A stretch of DNA of 64,000 nt, taken from assembly GCA_963969395.1 (NCBI GenBank), contig OZ017803.1:13392001-13456000 (forward strand), in the 5' to 3' direction. The notes beneath the pieces were generated by a model that ran no database searches, was not told where the DNA came from, and was given only the letters and a program-made list of their open reading frames with translations. Position 1 is the stretch's first letter; each line of letters begins with the position of its first letter. The DNA comes from Pseudoscleropodium purum. Taxonomy: Eukaryota > Streptophyta > Bryopsida > Hypnales > Brachytheciaceae. The translations under genes were made by a program, and so were the position numbers. This document shows positions 38,315 through 50,391 of the stretch, piece by piece.

Positions 38315-41300
38315 AATGAATTTTGCGAAGTGGAATTTGTACACGAATGCAGTTCTTGCAAATATTAAAGTGGGAATGCGCTGATCAGCAGTGGCCCTTA
38401 AATTTAGCGCTTTGCTCCAGGAGGTATATGAAGGTTTCTTGGAACCACTTATTGCCAGGTATCTGTATTGTGAGGTTGCTGTTACTTAGCAAGTGTAGGA
38501 CTTTCCTAAGATTTGTATCGCAATAAATGATTACCGTAGTTTGCAAATTTAGCTAACCATTTTTGGTTACCGTAGATTCGACACAAGGATTTGTTTCTTC
38601 CCAAAATGTGTTTCGTGGCATCTCCTGATTGACCAGCACCCGTGCAACGATGATTTAAATACTCCCTATAACAAGCAAAAGTGCCGAATCTGCTTCACTA
38701 ATTTTGTGTCCTCTCTCACACTCAATCTAGGTTCGGAAAAGTTTTATGAGGATTGAGAATTACACGTTAACTACAGTTAATTCGAATAGAAGAGCCCTTA
38801 TATATGATGATTCAGACACTCAGGGAAGACATTCCTATATTTCTTGAAATGGGAGAATCTCGAAGTTCATTCTTCACCCGAATTTTTTTGGTTTTGAAAA
38901 TGGGTTGGAGTTTACAAATATATAACTTCATCAACCTAAAATAAACAAGCTACAAGTCATCTCCATAAATTATGAAATATCTGATACGTAAGATCTGTGC
39001 AAACATGAATGCATACCATTCTTGATCAATCTAGAATGGATCTGCTGTAAACCAAAAATATAGGGCCAAGCAGAGAAATATAGGACCCCAAGAGCCTTCC
39101 ATTGCACTGAGGTTTGAAATTTGAGCATTATGATTTTATGAGCGAATTATTAGCCAAGTGGTTTCTTTGGAAATAAAATGCTCGGAATAATAGCAAGATT
39201 CGTTGCATTAGCTATGTAACATTATGATGAGCCAAGATTGATTCTTGTATCACCTAAGAGTATGAACACAATAATTACATCAGAAGTCTATGGCAGTAAC
39301 TCAAGTGTTGCAAATTGACTATGTTCCAACTTTGATAATGAATGCAATTATGATTATGGAATATTGTATAAAAAAGAATGGTCATACATACAAGCAACAT
39401 AGAATTTGTAAAGCCTTTTTTTATAACAATTACTAAATTGTCTTACAATAAGAAACATATTTCTTCCATATTCTTGTAAACTACTTTGCAAACTACTTAA
39501 ATTCAACATTTAGCAACAATACTATTTTAATTTTTGAAAGTAGACAAAAAAATTGAATCAATTTGTCTTTAGTCATGATTTATAAAGGGTTTGTGATGTT
39601 ATAAATTTCTATCAATTCTTTGATGTACGTGTATTGTATGGGTGATATATGGATTTAAATGTGATATGTGAAACAAGCCTACACCTATGAAAAATATGTG
39701 CCCCACTTCGAGTTGGCCCCAAGATATTATGATTGCTAATTTGGGTGGTAATAAGCTTGTGCACCTTAACACCCATCTTCCATGCACATTATATATGTTT
39801 ACTAAAATTTACTTCATGTTAATTGCTCTTGGCTATGTCTACTGGCTAATGTTGGGATGCACGTCCAATTGGCCTTTGTTTAACCTATAATAACTCCCTA
39901 AGGGTAAAATTGCAATGTTTCGATCTAGTGTTTCGATCAACAACCATCCCATCATACATGGGTTATGCATGCATGTCCATGGCATGGCCTCATAGTTTTA
40001 GGGAGCATGGTACATGTATAACCAAACATTGTCATGAAATTTGAGTCACTATCAATGTTTTGTTCTTGGAATGCATATTGTATTGCAAAAGTCTTTTGGA
40101 GAGATTAGGGCACCACCATTAGGGTTTAGAGTGGCTAGGATTTAGGTGTCGGGTTAGGATTTTTAGGCTTTTGGGCTACAATTTAGACGATGTTATGGCG
40201 GTTTAGTTTTTAGGGTTTAAGGCTATAGTTTAGGGGATACTATGGCGGTTTTATAGTTATGTGGTGTGAATGTTATAGTACTTAAGGGTTGAGGGGATGA
40301 GTGGCGTGTTTTGTAATAATGTATGCAAGTTGTTTTGTGGGCACGTTTAAAAGATGTTGGCAAGGTTCCATTTGTGTTTACAATGGCGTTTTGCTATTTT
40401 CTCAATTGCAATTATACAATAAGGTTTAGGGTTTAGTGTATTTCATAGATTATAGCTTAGCAATATTGTACACATAACATTCATGGTATGATTCTTGTTC
40501 CTTTCTTTCCAATTGCATTAGAAATGTATGGTTGATTGGATACAGTACTTTGTCACGTCAAATTCGGAGTGTTTAGAAACACTTTCTACATCATTTATAG
40601 TAGTTTTTACAAATTGCAAACTTGATTCTTTAGATAGTATTCGTTGGCATGACTTCTGTAAGGATTAGTTTAGGAGGTAGCTTGATGCAATCAAGGTAAA
40701 GGTGCAATATCTACTTGTAGGTTCCATCTATAGAGATGACTTACTATGGGAGCTATGGGAGACGCACCTAATTTGCCAAGTGGAAGGAAATTGGAGGAAA
40801 GGCCATGTAGTAGTTGAGTAGTGTTTCATCCTCACCAATAGAGTGTCAAATTTTCTACATGGGATGGAAAATGCTAGGTGAAGATTCACACAAAGTAAGC
40901 CAAGTAGCCTAACACTTACATTCCTGCTTCAACTATGGCAAGGAGGTCATCCAGTAATAAATTCTACTCATTAATGTTACATACAAGAAATACTTGTCTT
41001 ATTTGTTTTGTTTTTGGTTTTTGTGGTATCAGTACTATGAGTCCTACAATTATGTTGATGTACTATGAGAGGTACGGAAAATGAAACATTGTGGGCCGTT
41101 CTACAAGCACTAAAGAGTCCTAATGTATACCCTCAAGTACTATCGGCAGTTAGAGTCCTTTATTTTCAACAGATAACGAGGTTCTTACATTTTCATTTTT
41201 GAAAAATAGTAAAGGTGAGTGAAAAATTAATAAAAAAGTGGACATTGTTGACAACTCAAAGCACTTTCTAGCACCAGAAGGAGCTGCTTGAAAAACTTAT

Positions 41301-41600
41301 CTAATTGTTCATAAATTTGTGATAATTGTAGCACTGTTTGAAGCATTCCCAAACACATTTGGAACATGCTTTGTGAAAATGCTCTCTAGAAAGTATGTAT
41401 TTCTATTTGAAGACCTAGACTATCCATTTTTTTAATGTCACTCTTCATGAAAAAGGTACTCAATAGTACTAAAAACCCCTATGATTGCAAATGTGACATA
41501 TTATGAAAAATTTCTTTTACCAACTAAACTAATTTAGAAAAAATTGAAATAATTTGAGTACCTTTGTTAATAATATAGGAAGCTTTTTCTCAAATTTCAT
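38315..41600. other. Intergenic repeat-rich DNA after the pseudokinase gene
   Basis: A poly(A) signal AATAAA at 38522-38527 fits the upstream gene. Beyond it there is no gene. The stretch holds a dispersed repeat at 39658-39798 and, near 40120-40440, several degenerate TTTAGGG-like words, including two similar blocks around TATGGCGGTTT. These are too few and scattered to be a telomere array. Confidence 0.5.
39658..39798 (+). repeat. Dispersed repeat, direct partner of 49188-49340
   Basis: Shared words in order are GATATGTG, ACACCT, GAAAAATATGTGCCC, GTTGGCCCC, AGATATTA, CTTGTG and CACCTTAACACCCA or TACCTTAACACCCA, then TGCACATTATAT. Both copies are in the same orientation, 9.5 kb apart, and flank the MULE remnant. 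They may be fragments of one transposon family. Confidence 0.8.
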
Positions 41601-43330
41601 GTCTATTCAATCATTTTTGCTATAGTTATGGCAAAAGGTCACTCCACATGCAACGTGTGATACAAAATAGGACAAGTGTTTCTTGCAATCACCCTTTGGT
41701 CTCCTCTGCTTCACTTTGTACATACCATTGCTAATACGGTCCTTAGGACCACTCAAAGAAGGTGAAGATTGTAACTTCCTTGTTGTTGCCAAAATAGTGC
41801 GCAAAGGTGGTGGTTGTATCAACTACCAAGACTCAACAATTAAAGATGCTAGTCAATGCTACTAGAGAAGCAAATGTCTTGCTAGAAATAGGGAAGAGAA
41901 GAAGGAAGAAGAAATCTACCCCTATGGACCTTGAAAGGCTCAAGGCATATAGACCAAAGCGCACGTGGAAGAAGAAAGGTGATTTAGATCCTCTTAACAG
42001 TGAGAGTAGCATAGTCATTGCGGTTGCAGGAGTTCAGTAGTTTGGCATACAAAGTGTGGATGGGGGTTTACCAGAACTGGTGCCATAGAATCCTAAACTA
42101 CCATGCCAACGTAAAGTAAACAATGTTCGAGCTAGTATTCCATCTGCAACTTAGACATTACCTTCCATGTGCATCACTGCTCATTCAGATAGCATACATC
42201 TGCTCATAGAATTGAAAATTTGCACCAAAGAATTTGGAGGCAGATGAACCCCTTCCTCGTCTAAGCAATGACTATTGGTTCTAGAAGCTACTCTAAGTCT
42301 TGCAATACTAATACTATTGAAAGGGCAATGCTCTGCAAATGTCATGGACCATAGAAAAAGGTCTCCAAAACACTATCGACGGGGATTGTAGACATCAATT
42401 TCAATGTCATTCCAACAGAGTGTGACGAAGGCGATAGTCCACTAGCGCCTTAGGGATCGAGAGACATTGACCTTTTCTTGGTATCATCTGCCATTCTGCC
42501 AACATACTTTGTCCCACTAATATCCAAGTGATGCATCCATTTGTACCTCATACACTTGATCAAAACACTAGTGCAGGGAAAGATATAAAAAAACTACAAA
42601 CATTTGGGGAGAAAAATCCATTTTGAATGACCTAAACTCCATTGTAGAGGAAGATGTCATGAACATTTGCAACATTGTTCCTCCAAAAAGCATTCTAGTC
42701 GTATGCAACATTGATCCAATACTAAATGATGATGTCTTATGAAAATTGAGATTGTTGAAGACCTTGCTCACATACCAAACATTGAAGTTCTTCCCTTTGG
42801 TGGCAACACCAACAATGCCACTATTGCAAGGAGTATAGCAAGAAAGCCACAAGACTCAATGAAGTAGTGGGGGTCGGTCATTAAAGCGAGGATGTATAGC
42901 ATCATTCAATCTAAAGATGATCTAGCTTCTTCCCCATATCACTCAAATTTGCATCTTTAAAGCCGAGCACGTAAACTAAAACTAGGTTCAATGCCATGAG
43001 TTATTGGATGCTAGGGACCAAAGTGCATTCAATTAGTAGTTGTCTCCTAAGATCAAAGAGTTCATCCTCATGTTGCTTTGAAATGATTATAGTGTTTTGC
43101 AACTTATAGCCAAGCATATTGCAATCATTAAAGATGCTCTCTGAGAGGGCAAGGAGGTAACAAGAGACATGTTCTTCTACAAACATGATGTGCAAAATTT
43201 GGCAACAAAAGTTGCCTGCAAGACTTACATACGCAATAGTCAAGATGCCAAAAGCGTGCAACTTTGGGTGTAGGAAAATTAAACTAGTGTTTTCTACTAC
43301 CAAGAAACTAGGGTATCTATCCAAAAAAGT
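41600..43330 (+). pseudogene. Possible 5' part of the MULE remnant
   Basis: Short broken frames precede the transposase core. One at 41807-42040 encodes a Lys/Arg-rich segment with GKRRRKKKSTPMDLERLK, which resembles a nuclear-localisation or DNA-binding patch but no family I can name. Stops interrupt every frame between 42040 and 43330. Assignment to the transposon is by position only. Confidence 0.3.
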
Positions 43331-44916
43331 CTTACAAGTACTAATATTTCCTTCACGGTAGGGATTCAAACACCGTGACAAAGTGAGATGATGGTTCAAT
43401 TTGGACATGAAGGAGTTGTTTCCATAGATGCCACATTTGGGACCAATGAGAAAAAAATAAGTTTGTTTTGCAGTATTATGAAACAAAAAATCAGTTGGGA
43501 TATGTTACTATGCAATACACGTCTTTTTTTTTTGTATTTGACGTGTCTTTACTTACTGTAACAATTCAAATCTATAGTTCCTTTTGTATATGATTAAGGT
43601 GTTTGATGAATGGCATAATGTAATCCCTATAGCCTTCATACTTATATTCCTCTCAACTCAAAAAAATCTCACTCTTTGGATGAAGGCATTAGATAGTGTT
43701 ATGAAACAAAAGAGACCCACTTGGAAAGCGAATGCCTTCATTGTAGACTATGTATAGGGAGAGATCAATAGTTTGCGGTACATCCTTCCAACTTATTTTG
43801 TATACATGGCCATCTACAATTGCTACTTTGTATAATAATATGCAGACATGACACATTGAATAGATGTGGTATAATGTTTTTTTTAGATATACCGGTGAGT
43901 ACAAGCATCTATGATGCTGCCATTTGAATTCACATGCACATTTGCAAACAAAACACTGACTGCTAGTATCTTAAATGCTACAACATTGTGTGGCTATTGA
44001 CGACCATTTTCTTCTACTTGCGGTATGTGCACTAGGCTTGGTAGAAGCAAACGTGCATGAAGATTCATAACACTATAATGCGGACTGAAATCATGAAAGG
44101 CCTCAAGGCAATTATATACGACCCCATAAGATCCATTGGAGCTAATACCATTGCTTGGGCAATTCATAGATTTCAAGAGTTGGAGAATTTGTACTCCGTT
44201 GCAAATGAATTTTGGGATTATGTTAGTAAGACAACAATAGTTGCCTAGGGTACACATATAGGTGGTTGGATACAGGAATTTGCAATATGTTCGACAAGAT
44301 ATGAACGTAGTAGTTGAAAGTTATCACAACTATATGAAGTCAATTTTGAAAGCTACTTGCAATTGTATCCATAACTAGAAAAAGAATGCATGTAAACACA
44401 AAATGAAGGTCTTGTAGTTTTTGCATCCCCAATTGCTTGAGAGGATGGTTGCAAGGTACATTGGGTCTTTGAAGTTTAAAGGGGATGGTTGTAGTTGAGG
44501 TAGTGCACTTGTTCACTCTTGCAAGGAGAGGACTAGCACCATCTATATCAAGTCCTCATCTCATCACTATTAATTTGCCATCGTAGGTGACCGTGTAGTC
44601 GTAGCATTTGCATACGCCATTGGACCTGTAGGCCACGTTGGACATGCAAGCAAAGGAGCTTCTAAATTTTGTAAAAAGAAATCCAACCCTCTTGGAGCAC
44701 TTTAATGTAGACATGAATTGGAGCCTCGGGATGATGAAGATGTTGGTGGTGGAGATAGAGAACAATCACATCCACTTTGAAGCTAGAAATCAATTATTTC
44801 ATATGGTACAAGACAATCTCAGTATGCGGTTGGGGCGCTTGAAAGATATACTAGAGCAAAATTCAAAGCCCCCATCCTTAAGGAAGTTGAGGATGGGTAT
44901 TGATCTTCTAGCATGA
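43330..44916 (+). mobile_element. Decayed MULE (Mutator-like) transposase with SWIM-like remnant
   Basis: Pieces of one transposase occur in order on the plus strand with stops and frameshifts. They are FGHEGVVSIDATFGTNEKK (near 43404-43460, with the first catalytic Asp in the D-A-T-F-G-T-N motif), VFDEWHNVIPIAFI then WKANAFIVD (43600-43750, second Asp), a region with GLKAIIYDPIRS, IHRFQELENL and EFWDYV (44100-44225), and GYRNLQYVRQDMNVVVESYH (near 44260-44320), typical of the MULE C-terminal helical part. A degenerate SWIM-type zinc-finger region may follow near 44590-44640. The last open piece, 44638-44916, has no domain I recognise. The element is clearly inactive. I did not find its terminal inverted repeats. 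Confidence 0.8.
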
Positions 44917-47800
44917 AGGGCACATTGAGACTTCAATGAGTATGATCCTAGTGTTCCTAATTAGTGTTACATTCTGGCACTCTATGTGGTTCCGAAATTA
45001 GGTTGATTTGTATGGATCCTCACATTTCCTGTCAATGTAGTTTTAGAACAAAATTTCTTGGTAGACAAATGCTCCAAAGGTGCTACCACTTTTCTAACTT
45101 GGCTGCTATACAATGGAGAGAATTGGCACCACTAAAACATTTTTGTCATTTTCTTTAAGAGGACATTTTATAAAAGATGTTGTTTGCTGCTTTTTCTTGA
45201 ATTAATGCCCTCTTTAGTTTAGAATAATCTATTCATGGATGAGTTCGACACATTGTTCAATTTGATGCTTCCTAATTTTGGTATAACTATGTCATGCAAC
45301 ATGACATAAGCATTCTTTTCGCTCACCATTTTTTTAAAACACTAGAGGATGTGGATTACAATCTCTTACTTGACATATTTAGTTTTAGAATGCTAATTTA
45401 TAGCTGAGTGTTCTAATTGACAACAAATCAATGCAACCAAAAATTTGCTAATTACATTTACTTCTCATAAAAAGGATGGTAGTTAATACTTGTTTTTTTG
45501 CCTAAGCCCAATCTAAGAACTACCACTATAAACCCGTGTTTTTTATGATGGATTTTTCTAGACATCTATGTGTTTTCATATTAACAACAACGTCAAATAA
45601 AACATTTGGTTGTTAAAGTTGACATTGTTAATAATAGAAATGTGAATGTTTAGAAAAATCTGTTACAAAAAACATGGGTTTCTGGGTTTCTTATAGTACA
45701 TGTACCACTAAGTTTTTCCATGACCTCGAGTAAAGAATATTGTCCACACAAAGCAATGGAAATTGTCTCTTTAGTTTTTGTACAATGGAGAATTCACTAA
45801 TTATACATTGTTATGCTAATCCTAATTAAACATTGTTGGCATAATAGCCTTCCTTTATGAAATACGAATTGGATGCAGTCAATGTTGTAGAGAGCATTGG
45901 ATTGGACAAACATTGAATTACCAAAATGATGCGTGACGGGTCCTATTTACGAGTGCACTACTAGAAAACTACTAACGCAAACCCTAAACAATATTGCCAT
46001 CGGAGGTGATTAAGTTTGCCAAGAGTTTGGGAGATGACTTACTAGCGGATGTAGTGTAGAATACATAGAAAGGGGGGTTTATAAGATGCAGAGATGGCAA
46101 TGTCTTAGAGCTTGTTTACTAATGCTGCAATCAAATTCTTCTACAAGTTCTCCCTTGCTCTAAAACTTAGAAGTACTTGTCAAATAGGTTATTCCCGAAA
46201 ACGTTGTCTTCATGGGCATCCTCACCATAACAAATCCGCACATACGACTCTATGAATTGATGCATGCAGAAGCCACACTTATATTCCCAACTTAAGTGAA
46301 TGTCAACACAGACTCTATGACAAGCATTGCAAGCAAAACGGCTTCATGTAATAGACACCAAACCCAAATAACATAATCCTTCTTCTCTTATTTAGTGTGA
46401 ATGCCTATGCTATCTAGGTGCTGCACTTTTTTGGTAGTAAAAATGATGAGCGACCGGTGTAATTTGCCCAAATTTGGAATGCGGACCTCTCACTTCCGAA
46501 GACACTTGAAGTAGATTTGTGATGGGACAAGATATAGATGACGCAACCTCCATATCGCTTCATCTCTTTAGATATCCCACGCTTGTACAAGTAAACCCTA
46601 CATAAATGAAGATGCAACATACAAATGCGCTTGAGTAGAATGCCCCATGCTCCACCATAGCTGGCGATTCATTAGCTCCACTACGTTTTGACCTAGAAAC
46701 TTTTTAGCTCGACTTAGATCTCAAACTTGAGATAGTGGCACTAGCAGACTATTCTATTCTCCCCCATAGAAGTTGATGTTGTTGTCGTCTTCACCACTTG
46801 TTTCCTTCCTGCAAAGACAAGTCAAGATTAGACTAAATTTAGAAAGTAGTATTTTGTAGTTAGTGTTTTACAGACAGTTTTAGCAAGTATAGCTTCAACA
46901 TTGAGGAAAAAAAATGAAACAACTCTGAAGTTTGGTACCTTGGCAAGGCTTCCATAAGCTCCTCTATCTTAAAGAAATCGTAGGTTTTAGTAATGGAAAC
47001 CCTACACTAGGCTTTATAGTTTTGCTCTACAATTGGAAGAGGGGCAAACATAATGCTCTTCCTGTGAGACACTTTGTACATATTCTCTAGATCAAGTATT
47101 GCCACCTTCTCTTGTGGTATTTGTTGGTTGTTGCTATCTTTGCCGATTTTAGCTTTGCTATCTTTGGTGTTGCTCTCGATGGGTGCAACATCACTAATTT
47201 CTTGATCGCTACTACTTGCACCAATTTCGACGTTTTTATCATCCAACATACTTGCATTACTTACAAAATCACCTATGGATGGCTATATTAGTTTTAGCAT
47301 CTATATCCTCTAGTGTGCTATTGGTCTCAAATAGAATCACAAACTAAACTACGTGGTATTGAGTCCACAACATGGAAGCTAGATTCTTCATTTGGGGATT
47401 CTAGACAAAAAAGGCCAACCATGTCAAGCAAAGTATTAGCAATAGGTAGGTCTTGTACATTTGAATCATGTATAGCAATGTCGTATATATGTAGTACCCT
47501 CTCTTGCTACAATATTTTGAATGTCTCTTCTTCACTTCACATGTAAGTTTCAACTACTAGACTAGCTACTATTTCCACTACTTGTGGACGAACAACAATC
47601 CACGCTTGTAGGCTTCTTGATAGGCACATCATTGTTCTAGAAGAGGACAAGGCTATCTTTGATGCGTTACTTGCTTCTCTTATCCGTGTAGTTCAAGATG
47701 TTCCTGTAACACTAGCATCTGTGACATTACCTTTAGATGACCTGGATATAAGGGAGGTTGTAGTTCCATACATTGTTAAAAAATCTTAATTCGGTAAATA
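44917..47800. other. Transposon-derived sequence of unknown type
   Basis: Broken frames on both strands. The clearest is 47007-47249 on the minus strand, an acidic, Ser-rich 80-codon frame beginning MLDDKNVEIGASSSDQE. In a neighbouring frame downstream (46940-46990) the words DFFKIEELMEALPRYQ can be read, which suggests a frameshifted continuation. I do not recognise the family. It may be a second protein of the adjacent transposon or a separate insertion. Confidence 0.35.
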
Positions 47801-48563
47801 AGTCTTTTGGGCATTTGATTTTCCCTTGCATTTTGAGATATTAGCTTTTTAAAAATAATTTCTAACTCTACATATGGTTTATGTAGCATGAGATGTGACT
47901 TGGAGTTTTTATATTATAATGTCATGCCATGGCTGTGAAGCTGTTATAATACATCAAAACTCCAGAAAAGATTCTATCACAATTTTTACAACCTAAACTT
48001 TAAATCCTAAATTCTACGCATTTGAGGACTTGTTTTTTACTATTTTATAACAATTATGGTTTAAAAATCAAACGTATGACTACTTTGTAACATGTTAATC
48101 TAATTTATGTCATTCTTTCTCATGATTTTATGACATTCCATCCAAATAGTTAGAATATTCCATCATGACACACTTTGGGTTTTGATCCTCTCATGCATCA
48201 TGACATTTTGAAGTCATGATGTAACAAGTCATGGACAACTTTGGAAAAAATAAAGAAATCATTCAAATCTGATTTTTATTAAGAAAAAATCACTACAATG
48301 ACTATATCACTTAATCATTTAAATACGATAATTGCAAGATGATTTTACACTTGCAATAGGGAAGTAAAAAACAATTTAATAGATATTTTGTTAAAAAGTG
48401 CCATTTTTCCACCATTTTTCTATTAATTTTCTAAGATTGATATAGATTTCAAACCTTTAAACCTTGACATCTAGGATAGGTATACAATTCAAACCATATG
48501 TTTTGAACCTAATAGTGCCAAGTTAGTGGAATACTGCCATTTTAATGAAATATCTGTTATTTA
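47801..48563. other. AT-rich intergenic stretch before the hAT element
   Basis: Strongly AT-rich, with no open frame of note and no repeat recognised within the window. It ends at the 8-bp sequence GTTATTTA, the left target-site copy of the hAT-type element. Confidence 0.5.
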
Positions 48564-48896
48564 CAGGGTTGACGAATCTCAACGTCCGCCTCAAAATAGC
48601 GTTTGTTTTTCGGACGTTCGGACGTCCGGATGCATGGACGCTAGCGGACACAACATCCTGACCGCCGTCGGAAAGCGGACGGGTGGGGCGGGGTGGACGG
48701 ACGGGGTGGACGCTCAGATCGTGCGAACCAGATCAATCCGCGTGTCGATCGAACGGCTGTAATCAGGCGGACAAATGGACGGGGCGAACGGGCGGACAGG
48801 TGGACGCTGCGTCCGCCGGGACCGCGAATGTCAGCGAAAGCTGCGGACACAACGTTCGCGTCCTGACGTCTACGTCCGAACGTCGTGTCAACCCTG
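48564..48896. mobile_element. Short non-autonomous hAT-type element, GC-rich, GGAC-motif packed
   Basis: The element starts CAGGGTTGAC and ends GTCAACCCTG, a perfect 10-bp terminal inverted repeat of the CAGGG type typical of hAT transposons. It is flanked by GTTATTTA (48556-48563) and GTTATGTA (48897-48904), an 8-bp target duplication with one mismatch; 8 bp is the hAT length. The 333-bp interior is very GC-rich amid AT-rich DNA. It carries about 19 copies of GGAC or its complement GTCC, mostly within (C/T)GGACG or CGTCCG. hAT transposases bind short subterminal repeats, so these are probable binding sites. Open frames inside are by-products of the composition, and no transposase is encoded. 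Confidence 0.85.
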
Positions 48897-49187
48897 GTTA
48901 TGTATTAGGTGGTGCCATGGTGGTTTTAAATACAATAGTTTTGGGGCAAAAGACAACACTACATTTTGATGGATTTTGGGTATTGCATATTGGAGATATG
49001 ATCATTTGCCTCCTTTTAGCTTGGATGAATACTTAAGTACCATTGAATACATTGAAGAGCAATTATAGATTGTTCATAAGATGTTCATGACTCCACTCTA
49101 TGAATCATTTTATAACTTCATGAAGAAACACTTCAAAAATTTACAGAAATTACAATTTCAATTGGAACATTATAATTCCACTAAGGT

Positions 49188-49340
49188 TTGATATGTGGAA
49201 CAAGTGCACACCTTTGAAAAATATGTGCCCTACTTTAAGTTGGCCCCTAGATATTAGGATTGCTAGTTTGCATGGTACTAGTTTGCATGCTTGTGTACCT
49301 TAACACCCACCTAACACCCACCCTGCCTGCACATTATATG
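49188..49340 (+). repeat. Dispersed repeat, direct partner of 39658-39798
   Basis: Same order of shared words as the 39.7-kb copy, with a small internal duplication here: CTAGTTTGCATG is followed by a second GTTTGCATG, and CACCCACC occurs twice. Non-coding. Confidence 0.8.
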
Positions 49341-49527
49341 AGTTGCCACAGCGGGATTTGGTATGCATGATCAAGCCTTACTGTATATGAATGCAAGGGT
49401 GCGAAAGATTGCGTTTGAAAATGGGCGTCACGAAACAAACGGGGGTTGCGAATCTTGTTAGCTGGGTACACTAGGGCCGGGTACAATTATCGTTGTCAAG
49501 CTCTCAGCTCTAGATAATCACAGTCAA

Positions 49528-49585
49528 TAAAACCTCATGGTCAATCATTAAAATAGCAGATTTCGGCCTATCTAGAGTGACCCCC
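49528..49585 (+). pseudogene. Isolated protein-kinase fragment with DFG motif
   Basis: One frame reads IIKIADFGLSRVTP, an excellent match to kinase subdomain VII. Just upstream, in a shifted frame, NLMVN resembles the end of a catalytic loop (NLLVN-type). No HRD, glycine loop or C-lobe could be found around it, and the frame has a stop upstream. It continues open to 49771 without kinase features. It is on the opposite strand to the receptor kinase, so it is not a piece of that gene's tandem duplicate in direct orientation. Confidence 0.45.
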
Positions 49586-49806
49586 AAAAAACTCCAGATC
49601 CATACGAAGCCGAGGTTTCAGACTGTCACAATTTCACAGCAACGCTTCAAAACACCTTCGTTGAACGAATATGCACGACTAAGTGGGCAATCACAGCAGA
49701 AGACTATTACTAACATTACTAACATTTCATTGATTTCAAACCTGCTGTATATTATTGTAGCAAGAAGATAAATCGACATCTGTTTCAAAACTGAAAGTTC
49801 TAACTC

Positions 49807-50194
49807 CCAGTGACAGGTAGGCTCTCAACTAGATGAGTGTATTTCAGAGTTGTTTTTCAAACCAAAGCGGAAACCAAAGCTCAGCGTGATCGATCGATCC
49901 GAAGGTGAGCGTGGGTTAAGACTGTACATGTTGTTTTCGTAACTTCCTGGATCTGATTGAAACGAAGCGGACACGGCCAAACTCGCTAAGTCGATATGTG
50001 GAATTTTGAAGTATGAGTCTCCTGTAGTACGTCCCCTAGTCTTCAAACTGCCTGGCTCGAATCTGACTGAGCTCCTTAGCGATACTGAGATCATCCGAAG
50101 TAAAGGCCCGCATAGGTCCAGGCCTGTCGTAGCGTTAGTACTACGCTTTCCTGCGTGAGCTTCCTTCCTCAGGGCCGCTAACTGCCAAGGCCGC
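49807..50194 (-). pseudogene. Decayed tandem copy of the receptor-kinase 3' end
   Basis: This block matches the next segment, about 50195-50580, in the same orientation and order, including the 3' flank. In the gene's sense it reads DDLSIAKELSQIRARQFED then stop, against [15 protein letters not shown] and stop in the real gene. The original stop TAG is CAG here. Upstream in the copy, GSSRRKA runs into a stop, so it is not coding. The repeat unit is about 385 bp. Confidence 0.85.
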
Positions 50195-50391
50195 TGACAG
50201 GCAGTCTACTAGAATGCTGGATCTCAGTGTTGTTACAAAAAACAAAACTCCACGTGATCAATCAACCCCAGGATCGGTCTAAGACTGTTGTTTTCGATAC
50301 TTTCTAGATCTGATGTAATCAAAATAGATCGGAATGAACTCGCTGAGATCGATGTCTGCATTTCTGGAGTACGAGGCTCCTACTCTCCAAA

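Larger units (their letters stand above)
48897..49806. other. Intergenic stretch with repeat copy and kinase-like fragment
   Basis: Contains the second copy of the 39.7-kb dispersed repeat (49188-49340) and an isolated kinase-like motif (49528-49585). No intact gene was found. Confidence 0.5.

Noticed and set aside
40100..40450. TTTAGGG-like words suggesting an interstitial telomere array
   Set aside because: The words are few, irregularly spaced and degenerate. No tandem array is present.
48641..49036. Open frames across the GC-rich island
   Set aside because: They follow from the low stop-codon density of the GC-rich hAT-type element and cross its right end without any domain.
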